Assembly (NCBI GenBank): GCA_017643215.1
Contig: JAEPNV010000005.1
Span: 1-64,000, forward strand
Length of the DNA: 64,000 bases
Source of the DNA: Roseibium sp.
Lineage (GTDB): Bacteria; Pseudomonadota; Alphaproteobacteria; Rhizobiales; Stappiaceae
Direction of reading: 5' to 3'
Positions 18,577 to 29,566 of the stretch are shown here, in pieces (positions within the stretch are counted from its first letter, which is position 1; each line of letters opens with the position of its first letter). The notes under the pieces were generated by a model. That model was not told the DNA's origin and did no database searches. It saw only the letters and a program-made list of their open reading frames with translations. Position numbers and translations under genes: made by a program.

Positions 18577-21354
18577 TTGGCTGAACAGGACAACAGCACT
18601 CCGTCGGGCGGATCTCCGTCGGACATCAAGCCCATCTCGATCGTCGACGAAATGAAGAGCAGCTACCTCGATTACGCCATGAGCGTGATCGTGAGCCGCG
18701 CGCTTCCCGACGTCCGGGACGGGCTGAAGCCGGTGCACCGGCGGATTCTCTATTCGATGCATGAAAACGGCTACGAGTGGAACAAGCCGTACCGCAAATC
18801 CGCCCGCGTGGTCGGCGATGTGATGGGTAAATACCACCCGCATGGCGACAGCGCGATCTACGATGCGCTTGTGCGCATGGCGCAGGATTTTTCCTTGCGT
18901 CTGCCGCTGATCGACGGGCAGGGCAATTTTGGGTCGGTCGACGGCGATCCGGCGGCGGCGATGCGCTATACCGAGTGCCGCCTTGAGAAGGTCGCGCACA
19001 AGCTCCTGGACGACATCGACAAAGACACGGTCGACTTCCAGGAAAACTACGACAATTCGGAATCCGAGCCGGTCGTGTTGCCGGCGAAGTTTCCCAATCT
19101 GCTCGTCAATGGTGCCGGCGGGATCGCGGTCGGCATGGCCACCAACATCCCTCCGCACAATCTGGGCGAGGTGATCGACGCCGCGATTGCCGTCATGGAA
19201 AACCCGGCCATGACGGTTCAGGAGCTGATGGAGATCGTTCCTGGACCCGATTTTCCGACGGGCGGGCTCATTCTCGGCCGGTCCGGGATACGGTCGGCCT
19301 ACGAGAGCGGCCGGGGATCGGTCGTTATGCGCGGCCGGGTCGAGGTGGAGGAAATCCGCAAGGACCGCCAGGCGCTGATCGTTTCGGAGATCCCCTATCA
19401 GGTCAACAAGGCCTCGATGATCGAAAAGATCGCAGAAGCCGTTCGCGACAAGCGGATCGAGGGGATTTCCGATATCCGCGACGAAAGCGACCGGTCCGGC
19501 ATGCGGGTCGTCATTGAGCTGAAGCGTGATGCGGTCGCCGATGTGGTGCTCAATCAGCTCTACCGGTTCTCGCAGCTTCAAACGTCGTTTGGCGCCAACA
19601 TGGTGGCGCTGAACGGCGGCAAGCCGGAGCAGTTGAACCTGTCGGATATGCTCCGGGCGTTTGTGAACTTCCGCGAGGAGGTCGTCCAGCGCCGGACCCG
19701 GTTCCTTTTGAAGAAGGCGCGGGACCGGGCGCATATCCTGGTCGGTCTCGGCATCGCGGTCGCCAATATCGACGAAGTCATCCAGTTGATCCGCACGGCG
19801 CCTGATCCGGCAACGGCCCGGGCGCAATTGATGGCGCGGGATTGGCCGGCACGGGACGTGGAGCCCCTGATCCGGCTGATCGACGATCCGCGCCACATGG
19901 TGCGGGAGGACGGCACCTACAAGCTGTCTGAGGAGCAGGCCCGGGCCATTCTGGATCTGCGGCTCCAGCGGCTGACGGCCCTTGGACGCGATGAAATCGC
20001 CGACGAACTCAATAAAATCGGCTCGGAAATCTCCGATTTCCTGGACATCCTGCGCTCTCGCGCCCGCATTCAGGACATCGTTCGCACCGAGATGCTGGAG
20101 ATCAAGGACGAATTCGCGACGCCCCGGCGAACCGAAATCATCGAAGGCGGCGCGGATCTTGAAGATGAGGACCTGATCCAGCGGGAGGATATGGTCGTCA
20201 CCGTGTCCCACAGCGGCTACATCAAGCGGGTGCCGCTCGCGACCTACCGGGCACAGCGGCGCGGCGGCAAGGGCCGCTCGGGTATGGCAACCAAGGACGA
20301 GGATTTCGTCACCCGCCTGTTTGTCGCCAACACCCATACGCCCGTGTTGTTCTTCTCCTCGCGCGGCATTGCCTACAAGATGAAGGTTTGGCGCCTGCCG
20401 CTTGGCGGTCCGACCTCGCGCGGCAAGGCCTTGGTCAACATGTTGCCCCTCCAGCAGGGGGAGCAGATTTCATCGATCATGCCGCTCCCGGAAGACGAGG
20501 ACAGCTGGGGCAACCTCGATGTCATGTTTGCCACCGTGCGCGGAACCGTGCGCCGGAACAAGCTGTCTGATTTTGTACAGATCAACCGGAACGGCAAAAT
20601 CGCGATGAAGCTGGACGACGGCGATGGCATCATCGGGGTCGAGACCTGCTCAGAGCACAACGACGTCATGCTGACCACGGCGTTCGGCCAGTGCATCCGT
20701 TTCCCGGTGACGGATGTACGCGTGTTCTCCGGCCGCAATTCGGTCGGCGTGCGCGGTATCAAACTGCCCGATGGCGACCGCATCATCTCCATGCAGATCC
20801 TGCACCATATCGATGTGAACGCGGAGGAACGTCTTGCGTATCTGAAATATTCGCGGGCGATGCGCGGCGAGCCGGAGGAAAACGGCAATGGACAGGCCGC
20901 GGACGAGGAAGGCGTGACAGCCGGCGAACTCAGCCAGCAGCGCTACGCCGAAATGAGCGCGGCCGAGCAGGTCATCTTGACCATCTCCGCGAACGGGTAC
21001 GGAAAACGCACCTCCTCCTTCGAATACCGCGTGACAGGGCGCGGCGGCAAAGGCATCACCGCGATGGCGGTGACGGAACGCAACGGGGAACTCGTCGCCT
21101 CGTTCCCGGTCGAAGACAATGACCAGATCATGCTGGTGACCGATGGCGGCCAGTTGATCCGCTGCCCGGTCGACGGCATCCGGATCGCGGGCCGGGCAAC
21201 CCAGGGCGTGATTGTCTTCAAGACGGCGGAAGACGAGAAGGTGGTCGCCGTTGAACGGATCAGTGAGGTCGACGAGGACACGGACACCGGCGAAGACGGG
21301 GATGCGCCCGATGCCGGTCCGGATGGGCTTGATGACGCGGGTGGGGACGCCTGA
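18577..21354 (+). CDS. gyrA: DNA gyrase subunit A
   Basis: 925 residues. Breakage-reunion subunit of gyrase. '[20 protein letters not shown]' opens the winged-helix domain, '[19 protein letters not shown]' is the quinolone-resistance region with Ser and Asp at the sensitive-type positions, and '[10 protein letters not shown]' has the catalytic Tyr. A coiled-coil tower follows, then C-terminal beta-pinwheel repeats; '[11 protein letters not shown]' is the GyrA-box (Q-R-R-G-G-K-G). An acidic tail ends the protein. The start is TTG 18577: an in-frame stop at 18565 closes the frame and no ATG or GTG lies between it and '[10 protein letters not shown]'. No clear ribosome site precedes it. Confidence 0.97.
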   Translation: MAEQDNSTPSGGSPSDIKPISIVDEMKSSYLDYAMSVIVSRALPDVRDGLKPVHRRILYSMHENGYEWNKPYRKSARVVGDVMGKYHPHGDSAIYDALVRMAQDFSLRLPLIDGQGNFGSVDGDPAAAMRYTECRLEKVAHKLLDDIDKDTVDFQENYDNSESEPVVLPAKFPNLLVNGAGGIAVGMATNIPPHNLGEVIDAAIAVMENPAMTVQELMEIVPGPDFPTGGLILGRSGIRSAYESGRGSVVMRGRVEVEEIRKDRQALIVSEIPYQVNKASMIEKIAEAVRDKRIEGISDIRDESDRSGMRVVIELKRDAVADVVLNQLYRFSQLQTSFGANMVALNGGKPEQLNLSDMLRAFVNFREEVVQRRTRFLLKKARDRAHILVGLGIAVANIDEVIQLIRTAPDPATARAQLMARDWPARDVEPLIRLIDDPRHMVREDGTYKLSEEQARAILDLRLQRLTALGRDEIADELNKIGSEISDFLDILRSRARIQDIVRTEMLEIKDEFATPRRTEIIEGGADLEDEDLIQREDMVVTVSHSGYIKRVPLATYRAQRRGGKGRSGMATKDEDFVTRLFVANTHTPVLFFSSRGIAYKMKVWRLPLGGPTSRGKALVNMLPLQQGEQISSIMPLPEDEDSWGNLDVMFATVRGTVRRNKLSDFVQINRNGKIAMKLDDGDGIIGVETCSEHNDVMLTTAFGQCIRFPVTDVRVFSGRNSVGVRGIKLPDGDRIISMQILHHIDVNAEERLAYLKYSRAMRGEPEENGNGQAADEEGVTAGELSQQRYAEMSAAEQVILTISANGYGKRTSSFEYRVTGRGGKGITAMAVTERNGELVASFPVEDNDQIMLVTDGGQLIRCPVDGIRIAGRATQGVIVFKTAEDEKVVAVERISEVDEDTDTGEDGDAPDAGPDGLDDAGGDA

Positions 21355-21373
21355 CGTTTGTATGGTTCTTAAC

Positions 21374-21419
21374 AAAAACGACAACAGCGGCGAGGCCATG
21401 CCTGCGCCGCTGTTTGTCG
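21374..21419 (-). terminator. Intrinsic terminator serving the minus-strand gene at 21459, probably bidirectional with gyrA
   Basis: Long hairpin of about 14 bp with one bulge (arms CGACAACAGCGGCG and CGCCGCTGTTTGTCG, 21379-21419). Read on the minus strand it is followed at once by TTTTTGTT (21378 downward). On the plus strand it lies 25 bp after the gyrA stop but lacks a U-run. Confidence 0.75.
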
Positions 21420-21458
21420 ATGGGGCCACGTTTTATGGCGATTGTCTGGTTTTGGTGA

Positions 21459-21881
21459 TTATTGAGCGGCCTGATAGCGCGCCAAAATGGTCTCATTGGA
21501 AATGGAGGACGGTTCTTCGACGGTGATAAAGCTCACATGCCGCAAACTGTCGGTCCCGGACAACGCCGCGGCGCAGTCGGCGGACCATGCGCCCCATGCC
21601 TGACCTTCACATTTGGTCGGCAATGACGGCGAAACGCGGTCGGTTTTTGTCTCGGCCAGGCCTTGGGCGAATGCCGGCGTGCCGATGTCCGCGGCCGCGG
21701 AGGTCTGCGCCGGATGCATGGTCATCGCCGCCATGATGACGACGGCAAGAAGACCGGCCATGAAGACGGCTGCGATTTGCAGACCGGCAACCGGATGTGC
21801 GGCACAGGTTTGCGAGGTGAACACATCTTTGCCGACACGCCGGCCAGCGACTGGGGTGTGGACTTTTTGGAACGTCGTCAT
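21459..21881 (-). CDS. Single-span membrane protein with conserved C-terminal domain, function unknown
   Basis: 140 residues from ATG 21881 (GGGAG seven bases before). A basic N-terminal cytoplasmic part (about 30 residues) is followed by a membrane helix (IAAVFMAGLLAVVIMAAM). The extracytoplasmic tail contains 'KCEGQAWGAWSADCAAAL' with two Cys, probably disulfide-bonded, then 'VRHVSF'-like strands (here 'LRHVSFITVEE') and 'NETILARYQ'. This arrangement is recalled from uncharacterised Hyphomicrobiales proteins; no function is known to me. A strong terminator follows. Confidence 0.7.
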   Translation of the reverse strand: MTTFQKVHTPVAGRRVGKDVFTSQTCAAHPVAGLQIAAVFMAGLLAVVIMAAMTMHPAQTSAAADIGTPAFAQGLAETKTDRVSPSLPTKCEGQAWGAWSADCAAALSGTDSLRHVSFITVEEPSSISNETILARYQAAQ

Positions 21882-22042
21882 CGGTGAACTCCCTGCCTCC
21901 GGATTGTTCCGTCTTGTGAACTCAATATGGGGCCGTCTCCTGAATTCGACTGTGATCGCGGTCACAACCGGTGCGGTTTTGGAAAAAGGGAAGCTTGTTG
22001 CAGCGCTTGCCGCCTGCCAATCGGCAGAGTATGGAGGGGGCC

Positions 22043-22579
22043 ATGACACGAACCGCGCTTTATCCGGGGTCTTTTGACCCGATCACCAACGGCCATCTGG
22101 ACATTCTCCGCCAGTCTCTTGCGCTGGCCGACAAGGTTGTGGTCGCGATCGGCATTCATCCGGGAAAAACACCGCTGTTTTCCTTCGACGAGCGCACGCA
22201 CCTGATTCATGCCGCGGCCGCCGAAGCCTTCGGGGATGCGGACGCCGCACGGATCGAAGTTGTGTCGTTCTCCAACCTTGTGGTCGAGACCGCGCGCGAT
22301 TTCGGGGCCGGTTATCTGGTTCGCGGCCTCAGGGACGGGACCGACCTCGATTTTGAAATGCAGATGGCCGGTACGAACGGAACGCTTGCGCCCGATATCC
22401 GCACCGTATTCCTGCCGGCCTCTCCCGCGGTCCGCCATATCACCGCCACGCTTGTCCGGCAGATCGCCAAGATGGGCGGGGACATCACGGCGTTCGTGCC
22501 ACCGGCCGTCGCCGGGCCGCTAAAGACCCAGGCCAGTACGGCGGTCCCGCTATCTGGCACGACACAGACGACGGAGTGA
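22043..22579 (+). CDS. coaD: Phosphopantetheine adenylyltransferase
   Basis: 178 residues. Transfers AMP from ATP to 4'-phosphopantetheine, the penultimate step of coenzyme A synthesis. '[18 protein letters not shown]' has the nucleotidyltransferase T/H-x-G-H motif and '[17 protein letters not shown]' the substrate-binding loop; the ISSTxxR-like motif is represented by '[17 protein letters not shown]'. ATG 22043 follows a strong GGAGGGGG. It heads a plus-strand run with two cyclophilins; its TGA overlaps the ribosome site of the next gene. Confidence 0.96.
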   Translation: MTRTALYPGSFDPITNGHLDILRQSLALADKVVVAIGIHPGKTPLFSFDERTHLIHAAAAEAFGDADAARIEVVSFSNLVVETARDFGAGYLVRGLRDGTDLDFEMQMAGTNGTLAPDIRTVFLPASPAVRHITATLVRQIAKMGGDITAFVPPAVAGPLKTQASTAVPLSGTTQTTE

Positions 22580-22581
22580 CA

Positions 22582-23121
22582 ATGTCACGCATCATTTCAG
22601 CCTTCGCCCTTGTGGCCGCTCTATTCTTTCTGCCCGCGCACGCCGGTGCGCAATCCCTTGACCCGGAAAACACCCTCTATCTCGACCTCAAGGACGGCCG
22701 GGTCACGATCAAGTTGCGCCCGGATCTCGCCCCGAACCATGTCGAACGGATCAAGAAGCTCACCCGTCAAGGCTTTTATGACGGCATCGTCTTCCACCGC
22801 GTGATCGACGGTTTCATGGCCCAAACGGGGGATCCGACCGGAACGGGCCGTGGCGGTTCCGAGGAACCGGATCTTGCCGCGGAGTTTTCCAGTGCGCCGT
22901 TTTCGCGCGGTGTGCTCGGCATGGCACGGGCCGCCAATCCAAACAGCGCCAATTCGCAGTTCTTCATCATGTACGCGGACGGCAACTGGCTGAACGGCCA
23001 ATACACCGTCTGGGGCGAAGTGGTCGACGGGATGGCCTTTGTCGACAACATCACCAAAGGCGAGCCACCGGCGAACCCGGACAAGATCATCAAAATGCAG
23101 GTCGCGGCGGACGCGGGCTGA
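22582..23121 (+). CDS. Periplasmic cyclophilin-type peptidyl-prolyl cis-trans isomerase
   Basis: 179 residues. Signal peptide (FALVAALFFLPAHAGAQ) followed by a compact bacterial cyclophilin: 'GFYDGIVFHRVIDGFMAQTG' carries the catalytic Arg and the F-H-R-V-I motif, then 'NSANSQFFIMY' and 'LNGQYTVWGEVVDGM'. It catalyses prolyl isomerisation of exported proteins. GGAG lies five bases before ATG 22582, only two bases after the coaD stop. A cytoplasmic paralogue follows immediately, the usual alphaproteobacterial pair. Confidence 0.93.
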   Translation: MSRIISAFALVAALFFLPAHAGAQSLDPENTLYLDLKDGRVTIKLRPDLAPNHVERIKKLTRQGFYDGIVFHRVIDGFMAQTGDPTGTGRGGSEEPDLAAEFSSAPFSRGVLGMARAANPNSANSQFFIMYADGNWLNGQYTVWGEVVDGMAFVDNITKGEPPANPDKIIKMQVAADAG

Positions 23122-23163
23122 CCCACTACAGCCCGAGCGGGCAATCAACGAAACGGAGCACAA

Positions 23164-23637
23164 ATGGCCGAGATCACGGACACTGAAAACACACTTGTCA
23201 TGGAGACCTCCAAGGGACAGGTCGTCATCGAAATGAAGCCTGACCTTGCGCCGACGCATGTCGCCAGAATCAAGGAACTGGTGCGCGACGGCTTTTACAA
23301 CGGCGTCGTCTTTCACCGGGTCATTGACGGGTTCATGGCACAGACCGGCTGTCCGCAGGGCACCGGAACCGGCGGATCCGGCCAGAAGCTGAAAGCCGAA
23401 TTCAGCAAGGAAAAGCATGTCCGGGGCACCTGTTCGATGGCCCGGGCAATGGATCCGAATTCCGGCGACAGCCAGTTCTTCATCTGCTTCACCGACGCAC
23501 CCTGGCTCGACGGCCAGTACACCGTCTGGGGCCAGGTGATCGACGGTATGGACAATGTCGACCAGATCAAGCGCGGCGAGCCCGTCGTTGATCCGGACAC
23601 AATCACATCGCTTAAGGTCGCCGCCGACGCGGCTTGA
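23164..23637 (+). CDS. Cytoplasmic cyclophilin-type peptidyl-prolyl cis-trans isomerase
   Basis: 157 residues, no signal peptide. 'GFYNGVVFHRVIDGFMAQTG', 'NSGDSQFFICF' and 'LDGQYTVWGQVIDGMD' are the cyclophilin catalytic segments. It is clearly paralogous to the periplasmic enzyme 42 bp upstream. GGAG precedes ATG 23164. A strong terminator closes the coaD-ppi-ppi unit. Confidence 0.94.
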   Translation: MAEITDTENTLVMETSKGQVVIEMKPDLAPTHVARIKELVRDGFYNGVVFHRVIDGFMAQTGCPQGTGTGGSGQKLKAEFSKEKHVRGTCSMARAMDPNSGDSQFFICFTDAPWLDGQYTVWGQVIDGMDNVDQIKRGEPVVDPDTITSLKVAADAA

Positions 23638-23660
23638 AGCCACGGCACTGAAATCGCGAG

Positions 23661-23692
23661 CAGGCGCGGCTGAACCCCGGCCGCGCCTGTTT
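23661..23692 (+). terminator. Intrinsic terminator after the cyclophilin genes
   Basis: Perfect 10-bp stem CAGGCGCGGC / GCCGCGCCTG with a 9-nt loop followed by TTTGCTT, 24 bp past the stop of the second cyclophilin. Confidence 0.75.
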
Positions 23693-23844
23693 GCTTGAGC
23701 ACGGAAGGATTTGACGCCTTCGCATGCCGATCCTAAAAGCCTGCCGTCAAGGCCTGACACCAACGGCCAAGACCGGTGCACTCACCTGATGCCGATCCGT
23801 CACATCTTGACCTCAACGACCTTAAAAAGACTGATCAACCGCCC

Positions 23845-24918
23845 ATGCGCGTCGACGAGTTTGACTTTGAGTTGCCGAACGACCGGATTGCCCTTCGACC
23901 GGCGCGCCCGCGCGATGCTGCCCGCATGCTGGTGGTCAGGCCGGGCGCTGATGCTGAATTGTCCGACCACGGTGTGCGGGATCTGCCAGCTTTGCTCGAG
24001 CCGGGCGATGCGCTGGTGTTCAACGACACGAAAGTCATTCCCGCGCAACTGGAGGGCACACGGGACCGGGACGGCGTTGTTGCCGGGATCGCTGCGACCT
24101 TGCACATGCGCACGGGCGCCGATCGGTGGAAAGCCTTTGCACGTCCGGCCAAAAAGCTGCACGCCGGCGACCGGATCGTCTTTGAGGGCGGCGGCGCGCA
24201 TTTGACGGCAACGGTTTTTGAAAAGGCCGATGGCGGCGAGGTGTTGCTGGTCTTTGACCGTTCCGGCGCGGACCTCGACACGGCGATCGCGGCGGTCGGT
24301 CATGTGCCCCTGCCGCCCTACATCGCGCAAAAGCGGGCCGAGGACGCCCAGGACAAGAGCGACTATCAGACGATTTATGCGGAAAAGGAGGGGGCGGTTG
24401 CCGCGCCGACGGCGGGCCTTCATTTCACGCCGGACCTCTTGCGGGCGCTGGAGGCGCGCGGTGTCGAACAGCACAAGGTGACACTGCATGTGGGCGCCGG
24501 GACATTCCTGCCGGTCAAGGCCGACGACACAAATGACCATCAAATGCACGCCGAGTGGGGCGAAATCAGCGAAACGACGGCCGCGTCGCTGCGGGCAGTA
24601 AAAGCGCGGGGCAACAAGGTTGTGAGTGTTGGCACGACGTCCTTGCGCATCCTGGAGAGCGCGGCCCAAGGTCCGGATGGACTGACCGCCTTTTCCGGCG
24701 AGACGTCGATCTTCATTACCCCCGGCTACCGGTTTCGTGCCATCGACGCGTTGATGACCAATTTTCACCTGCCGCGTTCGACGCTGTTCATGCTCGTTTC
24801 CGCCCTGTCCGGCCTTAGCGTCATGCGCCGGGCCTATGCCCACGCGGTCGACCAGAACTATCGGTTTTATAGCTACGGCGACGCGTCGCTGTTGTTTCCA
24901 GCGCCTAAACCCGCCTGA
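23845..24918 (+). CDS. queA: S-adenosylmethionine:tRNA ribosyltransferase-isomerase
   Basis: 357 residues. Transfers and isomerises the ribosyl moiety of SAM onto 7-aminomethyl-7-deazaguanine in tRNA, giving epoxyqueuosine. '[20 protein letters not shown]' is the standard N-terminus and fixes ATG 23845 although its ribosome site is weak; a GTG at 23776 would add 23 unconserved residues. Other landmarks are '[14 protein letters not shown]', '[14 protein letters not shown]', '[15 protein letters not shown]' and '[13 protein letters not shown]'. tgt starts 11 bp downstream, so queuosine insertion and maturation are co-expressed. Confidence 0.96.
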   Translation: MRVDEFDFELPNDRIALRPARPRDAARMLVVRPGADAELSDHGVRDLPALLEPGDALVFNDTKVIPAQLEGTRDRDGVVAGIAATLHMRTGADRWKAFARPAKKLHAGDRIVFEGGGAHLTATVFEKADGGEVLLVFDRSGADLDTAIAAVGHVPLPPYIAQKRAEDAQDKSDYQTIYAEKEGAVAAPTAGLHFTPDLLRALEARGVEQHKVTLHVGAGTFLPVKADDTNDHQMHAEWGEISETTAASLRAVKARGNKVVSVGTTSLRILESAAQGPDGLTAFSGETSIFITPGYRFRAIDALMTNFHLPRSTLFMLVSALSGLSVMRRAYAHAVDQNYRFYSYGDASLLFPAPKPA

Positions 24919-24929
24919 AGGACCGTGCC

Positions 24930-26081
24930 ATGACGGCTGCGCCCGCGCCCTTTACCTTTCAAGTGACCGCCGCCGATGGCAATGCCCGGCGCGGCAGGAT
25001 CGCGACGCCGCACGGTGCGGTCGAAACGCCGGCCTTCATGCCGGTCGGGACCCAGGCGACCGTCAAGGCGATGTATCCCGAACAGGTCCGCGATCTCGGG
25101 TCGGATGTGGTGCTCGGCAACACCTATCATTTGATGCTGCGCCCCGGCGCGGAGCGCGTTGCCCGGCTCGGCGGGCTGCATCGCTTCATGAACTGGCCGC
25201 ACACGATCCTGACCGACAGCGGCGGGTTTCAGGTGATGTCGCTCGCGCAATTGCGCAAGCTCGATGAAGACGGCGTCCGGTTTCAAAGTCATATCGACGG
25301 GCAAAAGCATCATCTGACGCCGGAACGATCCGTCGAGATCCAGGGGCTCTTGGGATCCGACATCCAGATGCAGCTTGACGAATGCATCCGGTTGCCCGCG
25401 TCCACGGACGAGATCCGCCGGGCGATGGAATTGTCGTTGAGATGGGCCGAACGGTCCCGAACACAATTTGAGACGATGGGCGGTCCGGCCAAGGGTCAGG
25501 CGCTTTACGGCATCGTCCAGGGCGGCGACGATCCGGACCTCCGCCTTCGTTCCGCGGAGGCGCTGTCGCACATGCCGTTTGAGGGATATTCGGTCGGCGG
25601 CCTTGCGGTCGGCGAGCCGCAGGACGTCATGTTAAAGATGCTGGAGGTGACGACACCGGCGATGCCGGCCGACAAACCCCGATATTTAATGGGCGTCGGC
25701 ACGCCGGACGACCTCTTGGAAAGCGTCGCGCGCGGGATTGACCAGTTCGATTGCGTGATGCCGACCCGCGCCGGTCGCCACGGGCTCGCCTATACCAGAC
25801 ACGGCAAGGTCAACTTGAAGAACGCCCGTCATGCCGACGATCCGAGGCCGCTTGACGCGGAAAGCGAGTGTCCGGCGACCAACACCTATTCGCGGGCCTA
25901 TCTGCACCACCTGGTGCGCGCAGGCGAGGGGCTTGCGGCGATGTTGTTGACCTGGAACAACCTGGCTTATTATCAGGCGCTGATGAAGGGAATGCGCGGC
26001 GCGATCGAGCACGGCCAGTTTGACGACTTCCGCGCCGAAACAAAGGCCGGCTGGGCCCGCGGCGACATTGCGCCATTGTAA
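24930..26081 (+). CDS. tgt: tRNA-guanine transglycosylase with a degenerate zinc site
   Basis: 383 residues. Exchanges guanine-34 for preQ1 in GUN-anticodon tRNAs. Catalytic machinery is intact: '[13 protein letters not shown]' (general-acid/base Asp), 'GGLAVGEP' and '[15 protein letters not shown]' (nucleophile Asp). The structural zinc site is not. Where Tgt has C-x-C-x2-C and a later His (Cys318, Cys320, Cys323, His349 in the Zymomonas enzyme), this protein reads '[12 protein letters not shown]' and 'LTWNNLAYY', giving Ser312, Cys314, Thr317 and Asn343. Only one of four ligands remains, with flanking residues conserved. It may be a zinc-independent variant or an impaired enzyme. Operon with queA. 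Confidence 0.93.
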   Translation: MTAAPAPFTFQVTAADGNARRGRIATPHGAVETPAFMPVGTQATVKAMYPEQVRDLGSDVVLGNTYHLMLRPGAERVARLGGLHRFMNWPHTILTDSGGFQVMSLAQLRKLDEDGVRFQSHIDGQKHHLTPERSVEIQGLLGSDIQMQLDECIRLPASTDEIRRAMELSLRWAERSRTQFETMGGPAKGQALYGIVQGGDDPDLRLRSAEALSHMPFEGYSVGGLAVGEPQDVMLKMLEVTTPAMPADKPRYLMGVGTPDDLLESVARGIDQFDCVMPTRAGRHGLAYTRHGKVNLKNARHADDPRPLDAESECPATNTYSRAYLHHLVRAGEGLAAMLLTWNNLAYYQALMKGMRGAIEHGQFDDFRAETKAGWARGDIAPL

Positions 26082-26394
26082 TTTCACCCGTTGTCGCATC
26101 GTCCTCCCTGTCTATCAGATGCCGATGTTGCCTGATTGGGTGAAATCGGTGTGAATGGGCACGGGCGGAGCGCCATGAACACAGATGATGATGAATGAGA
26201 GTGGGGTAACGCGTCCGCGACGATACCAAAACCACAGGTGATGATGGCGGCACGCGCGGCGGTATGATGGACAGCGCCTCAGCCCGGCCCTTCAATAGAC
26301 CGGGCGACGAGCTTTGCGGTGGTCAGGGTCGTTCAACAGGCGCCATGCCCATTAAACCTGTGATTTGCACAAAGGTACAGCAAACCGGCCGCCC
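26082..26394. other. Intergenic region with a spaced inverted repeat
   Basis: About 313 bp between convergent tgt and the DUF4864 gene. ATTTCACCC (26081-26089) recurs inverted as GGGTGAAAT (26138-26146) with 48 nt between, a possible weak structured terminator. Nothing else coding or RNA-like was recognised. Confidence 0.4.
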
Positions 26395-26850
26395 TCAGGC
26401 ATCAAAGCCCTTTGCCTTTTGCAGGAAGCAGCCGGAGATCCGCCACGTCCCATCGCCCTGTTTTTCAAAGCTGTAAAGCGCCAGCCAGTTTTCTCCACCC
26501 GGATCGGTCACGTAGACCTCCTGCATGGGGCCATGCGGGGTCATGCGCGATTGCCCGAAGGTGACGTTGGTCGGCCGGTAGACCGGCAGGTAACCGGTCT
26601 TGACCATGTGGATGAAGATTTCCGGCGTTTGGAACCGCTTTTGGAGGACCGGCGTTGCATAGGAAAACGCCTTGGCGGCATCGCCCGTTCGAAACGCGTT
26701 CATCTGACCGCGAATGATCGACTGGAACGCCGCACTGTCGACGTCGCTCGCTTGAGCCGCCGAAGACCCCACAAACGCTGAGGCAAACATCGGGCCGGCC
26801 AGCAGGCAGACGGCAAGCCCAAATGCACGAACGAAACGGATGAAGGTCAT
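26395..26850 (-). CDS. Secreted DUF4864-family protein
   Basis: 151 residues from ATG 26850 with a GAGAG-like ribosome site. The signal peptide (FGLAVCLLAGPMFASAF) predicts export. The mature domain resembles NTF2-like DUF4864 proteins: 'IIRGQMNAFRTGDAAKAFSYA', 'VLQKRFQTPEIFIHMVKTGY', 'VYRPTNVTFGQ' and the closing 'GDGTWRISGCFLQKA' with one Cys. Function unknown. Minus strand, convergent with tgt, about 95 bp from the sugar dehydrogenase upstream of it. Confidence 0.8.
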   Translation of the reverse strand: MTFIRFVRAFGLAVCLLAGPMFASAFVGSSAAQASDVDSAAFQSIIRGQMNAFRTGDAAKAFSYATPVLQKRFQTPEIFIHMVKTGYLPVYRPTNVTFGQSRMTPHGPMQEVYVTDPGGENWLALYSFEKQGDGTWRISGCFLQKAKGFDA

Positions 26851-26945
26851 CACGGCTCTCCATTGCGCGGGTGATATGGAGAGTATACGCGAAAATTCGC
26901 CCACAAGATCTGCGTGCGTCTTGGAAAGCCAGGCTCAATCGACAG

Positions 26946-28250
<1,305 letters not shown>

Positions 28251-28358
28251 CGAAGGGTCCGAGAAAAGACAGCGCGCCGGCGATTCAGTCGAGCCCGATC
28301 TCAGCGCTCAACACGCCCAAGGGCATACCATTCAGCGATGTTTGTCCAAGGCGGGGAG

Positions 28359-29234
28359 TTAGTCCAGCACGTCATGCAGGAGCGGCAGCAATTCGCCCGC
28401 CAGATCCTGGTCGTCAAGCGCATAGGCGATGTTGGCGATCAAGAAGCCGGCTTTGGAGCCGCAATCATAGCTTTTCCCTTCAAACCGGATCGACGCAAAG
28501 GACTGGCTCGCCATCAAGGCCAGCATGCTGTCGGTCAACTGGATTTCACCGCCTGCGCCGGTTTCATGGCGCGACAGGAGATCGAAGACGTCCGGTTGAA
28601 GGATGTAGCGGCCGGTGATCATCAGGTTGGACGGGGCGGTGCCGGGCGCGGGTTTTTCGACCATGTTCGTGATCCGGCTGGCGCGGGCATTGATCTCCGC
28701 CCCGAGTTCGACAATGCCGTATTTGTGGGTTTGGTCTTCCGGAACTTCCTCGACCGCGATGATGTTGCCGCCGATCTGGTCGTAAAGGTCGACCATTTGT
28801 TTCAGGCAACTGACGTCCGACTTGATGATGACGTCGGGCAGCAGTACGGCAAACGGCTCCGGTCCGATGATGTCGCGGGCGCACCAGATCGCGTGACCCA
28901 AACCAAGGGGGTCCTGTTGGCGGGTGAAGCTTGTTGACCCGGCGGCCGGCCGGATCTTGTCGAGAAGCTCAAGGGCCTCGTCCTTGTGGCGGCTTTTCAG
29001 GGTGTCTTCCAGCTCATACGCCCGGTCGAAATGGTCGGCGATGACCGTTTTGTTCCGGCCCGTGACGAACACAATGTGTTCAATGCCCGCCGCGCGTGCC
29101 TCGTCCACGACATATTGCACGATCGGTCGATCGACGATGGTCAGCATTTCCTTCGGCACGGCTTTGGTCGCGGGAAGAAACCGCGTTCCAAGACCGGCGA
29201 CAGGCAGGACAGCTTTGCGGATCGGTTTGTGCAT
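28359..29234 (-). CDS. galU: UTP-glucose-1-phosphate uridylyltransferase
   Basis: 291 residues. Makes UDP-glucose from UTP and glucose-1-phosphate. 'AVLPVAGLGTRFLPATKAVPKEML' (quoted by its two motifs, G-x-G-T-R and K-x-x-P-K-E-M) is the nucleotide-binding signature. 'LGLGHAIWCAR', 'LLPDVII' and 'NMVEKPAPG' follow in family order. ATG 29234 has GGAAAG and gives the usual N-terminus; an ATG at 29318 would add 28 residues without a ribosome site. Upstream of the nucleotide-sugar dehydrogenase on the same strand. Confidence 0.94.
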   Translation of the reverse strand: MHKPIRKAVLPVAGLGTRFLPATKAVPKEMLTIVDRPIVQYVVDEARAAGIEHIVFVTGRNKTVIADHFDRAYELEDTLKSRHKDEALELLDKIRPAAGSTSFTRQQDPLGLGHAIWCARDIIGPEPFAVLLPDVIIKSDVSCLKQMVDLYDQIGGNIIAVEEVPEDQTHKYGIVELGAEINARASRITNMVEKPAPGTAPSNLMITGRYILQPDVFDLLSRHETGAGGEIQLTDSMLALMASQSFASIRFEGKSYDCGSKAGFLIANIAYALDDQDLAGELLPLLHDVLD

Positions 29235-29566
29235 GAGGCTTTCCAAGTCATTGATGCCGGATGCGATTGCCGAGCCGGGTAGGGCCGGCGCATCGTCGGT
29301 TTCTCCTACCACACTCATGATGAGAACAACACAACGCGCTGTGTGGCGCGAGAGGCTGGTTTTACAGCCGTTGCCATGGATGGCCGTTCGGGGGTCGTCA
29401 CGCCGCGATCATCGGGCCATTCGGATCGCAGGGGTTCGCGCCGCTGCGTGGTTGCGATGCCACCAAAAGACCGCTATGGAACGGCGCGAACGGACAACGA
29501 AAGTCGTATGCGGCCTCTCAGGGTCCATTCGCCGCACATTTTTCCTCTTTGATCAGGTCCCTCGCG
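29235..29566. other. Divergent promoter region of galU and kdsA
   Basis: 332 bp between two diverging envelope-precursor genes, so promoters for both must lie here. Small inverted repeats are visible (GCGATC/GATCGC near 29405-29430), but no recognised operator or RNA element. Confidence 0.4.

Noticed and set aside
18475..20337. A 620-codon open frame on the minus strand opposite gyrA.
   Set aside because: It mirrors the gyrA codons in GC-rich sequence, has no recognisable domains, and gyrA is unequivocal.
26081..26146. Spaced inverted repeat ATTTCACCC...GGGTGAAAT considered as a riboswitch or small RNA.
   Set aside because: A single long-range pairing with no supporting helices or promoter; at most a weak terminator.
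28361..29318. Longer galU start at 29318 adding 28 residues.
   Set aside because: No ribosome site and the extra residues are unlike GalU N-termini; ATG 29234 has GGAAAG.
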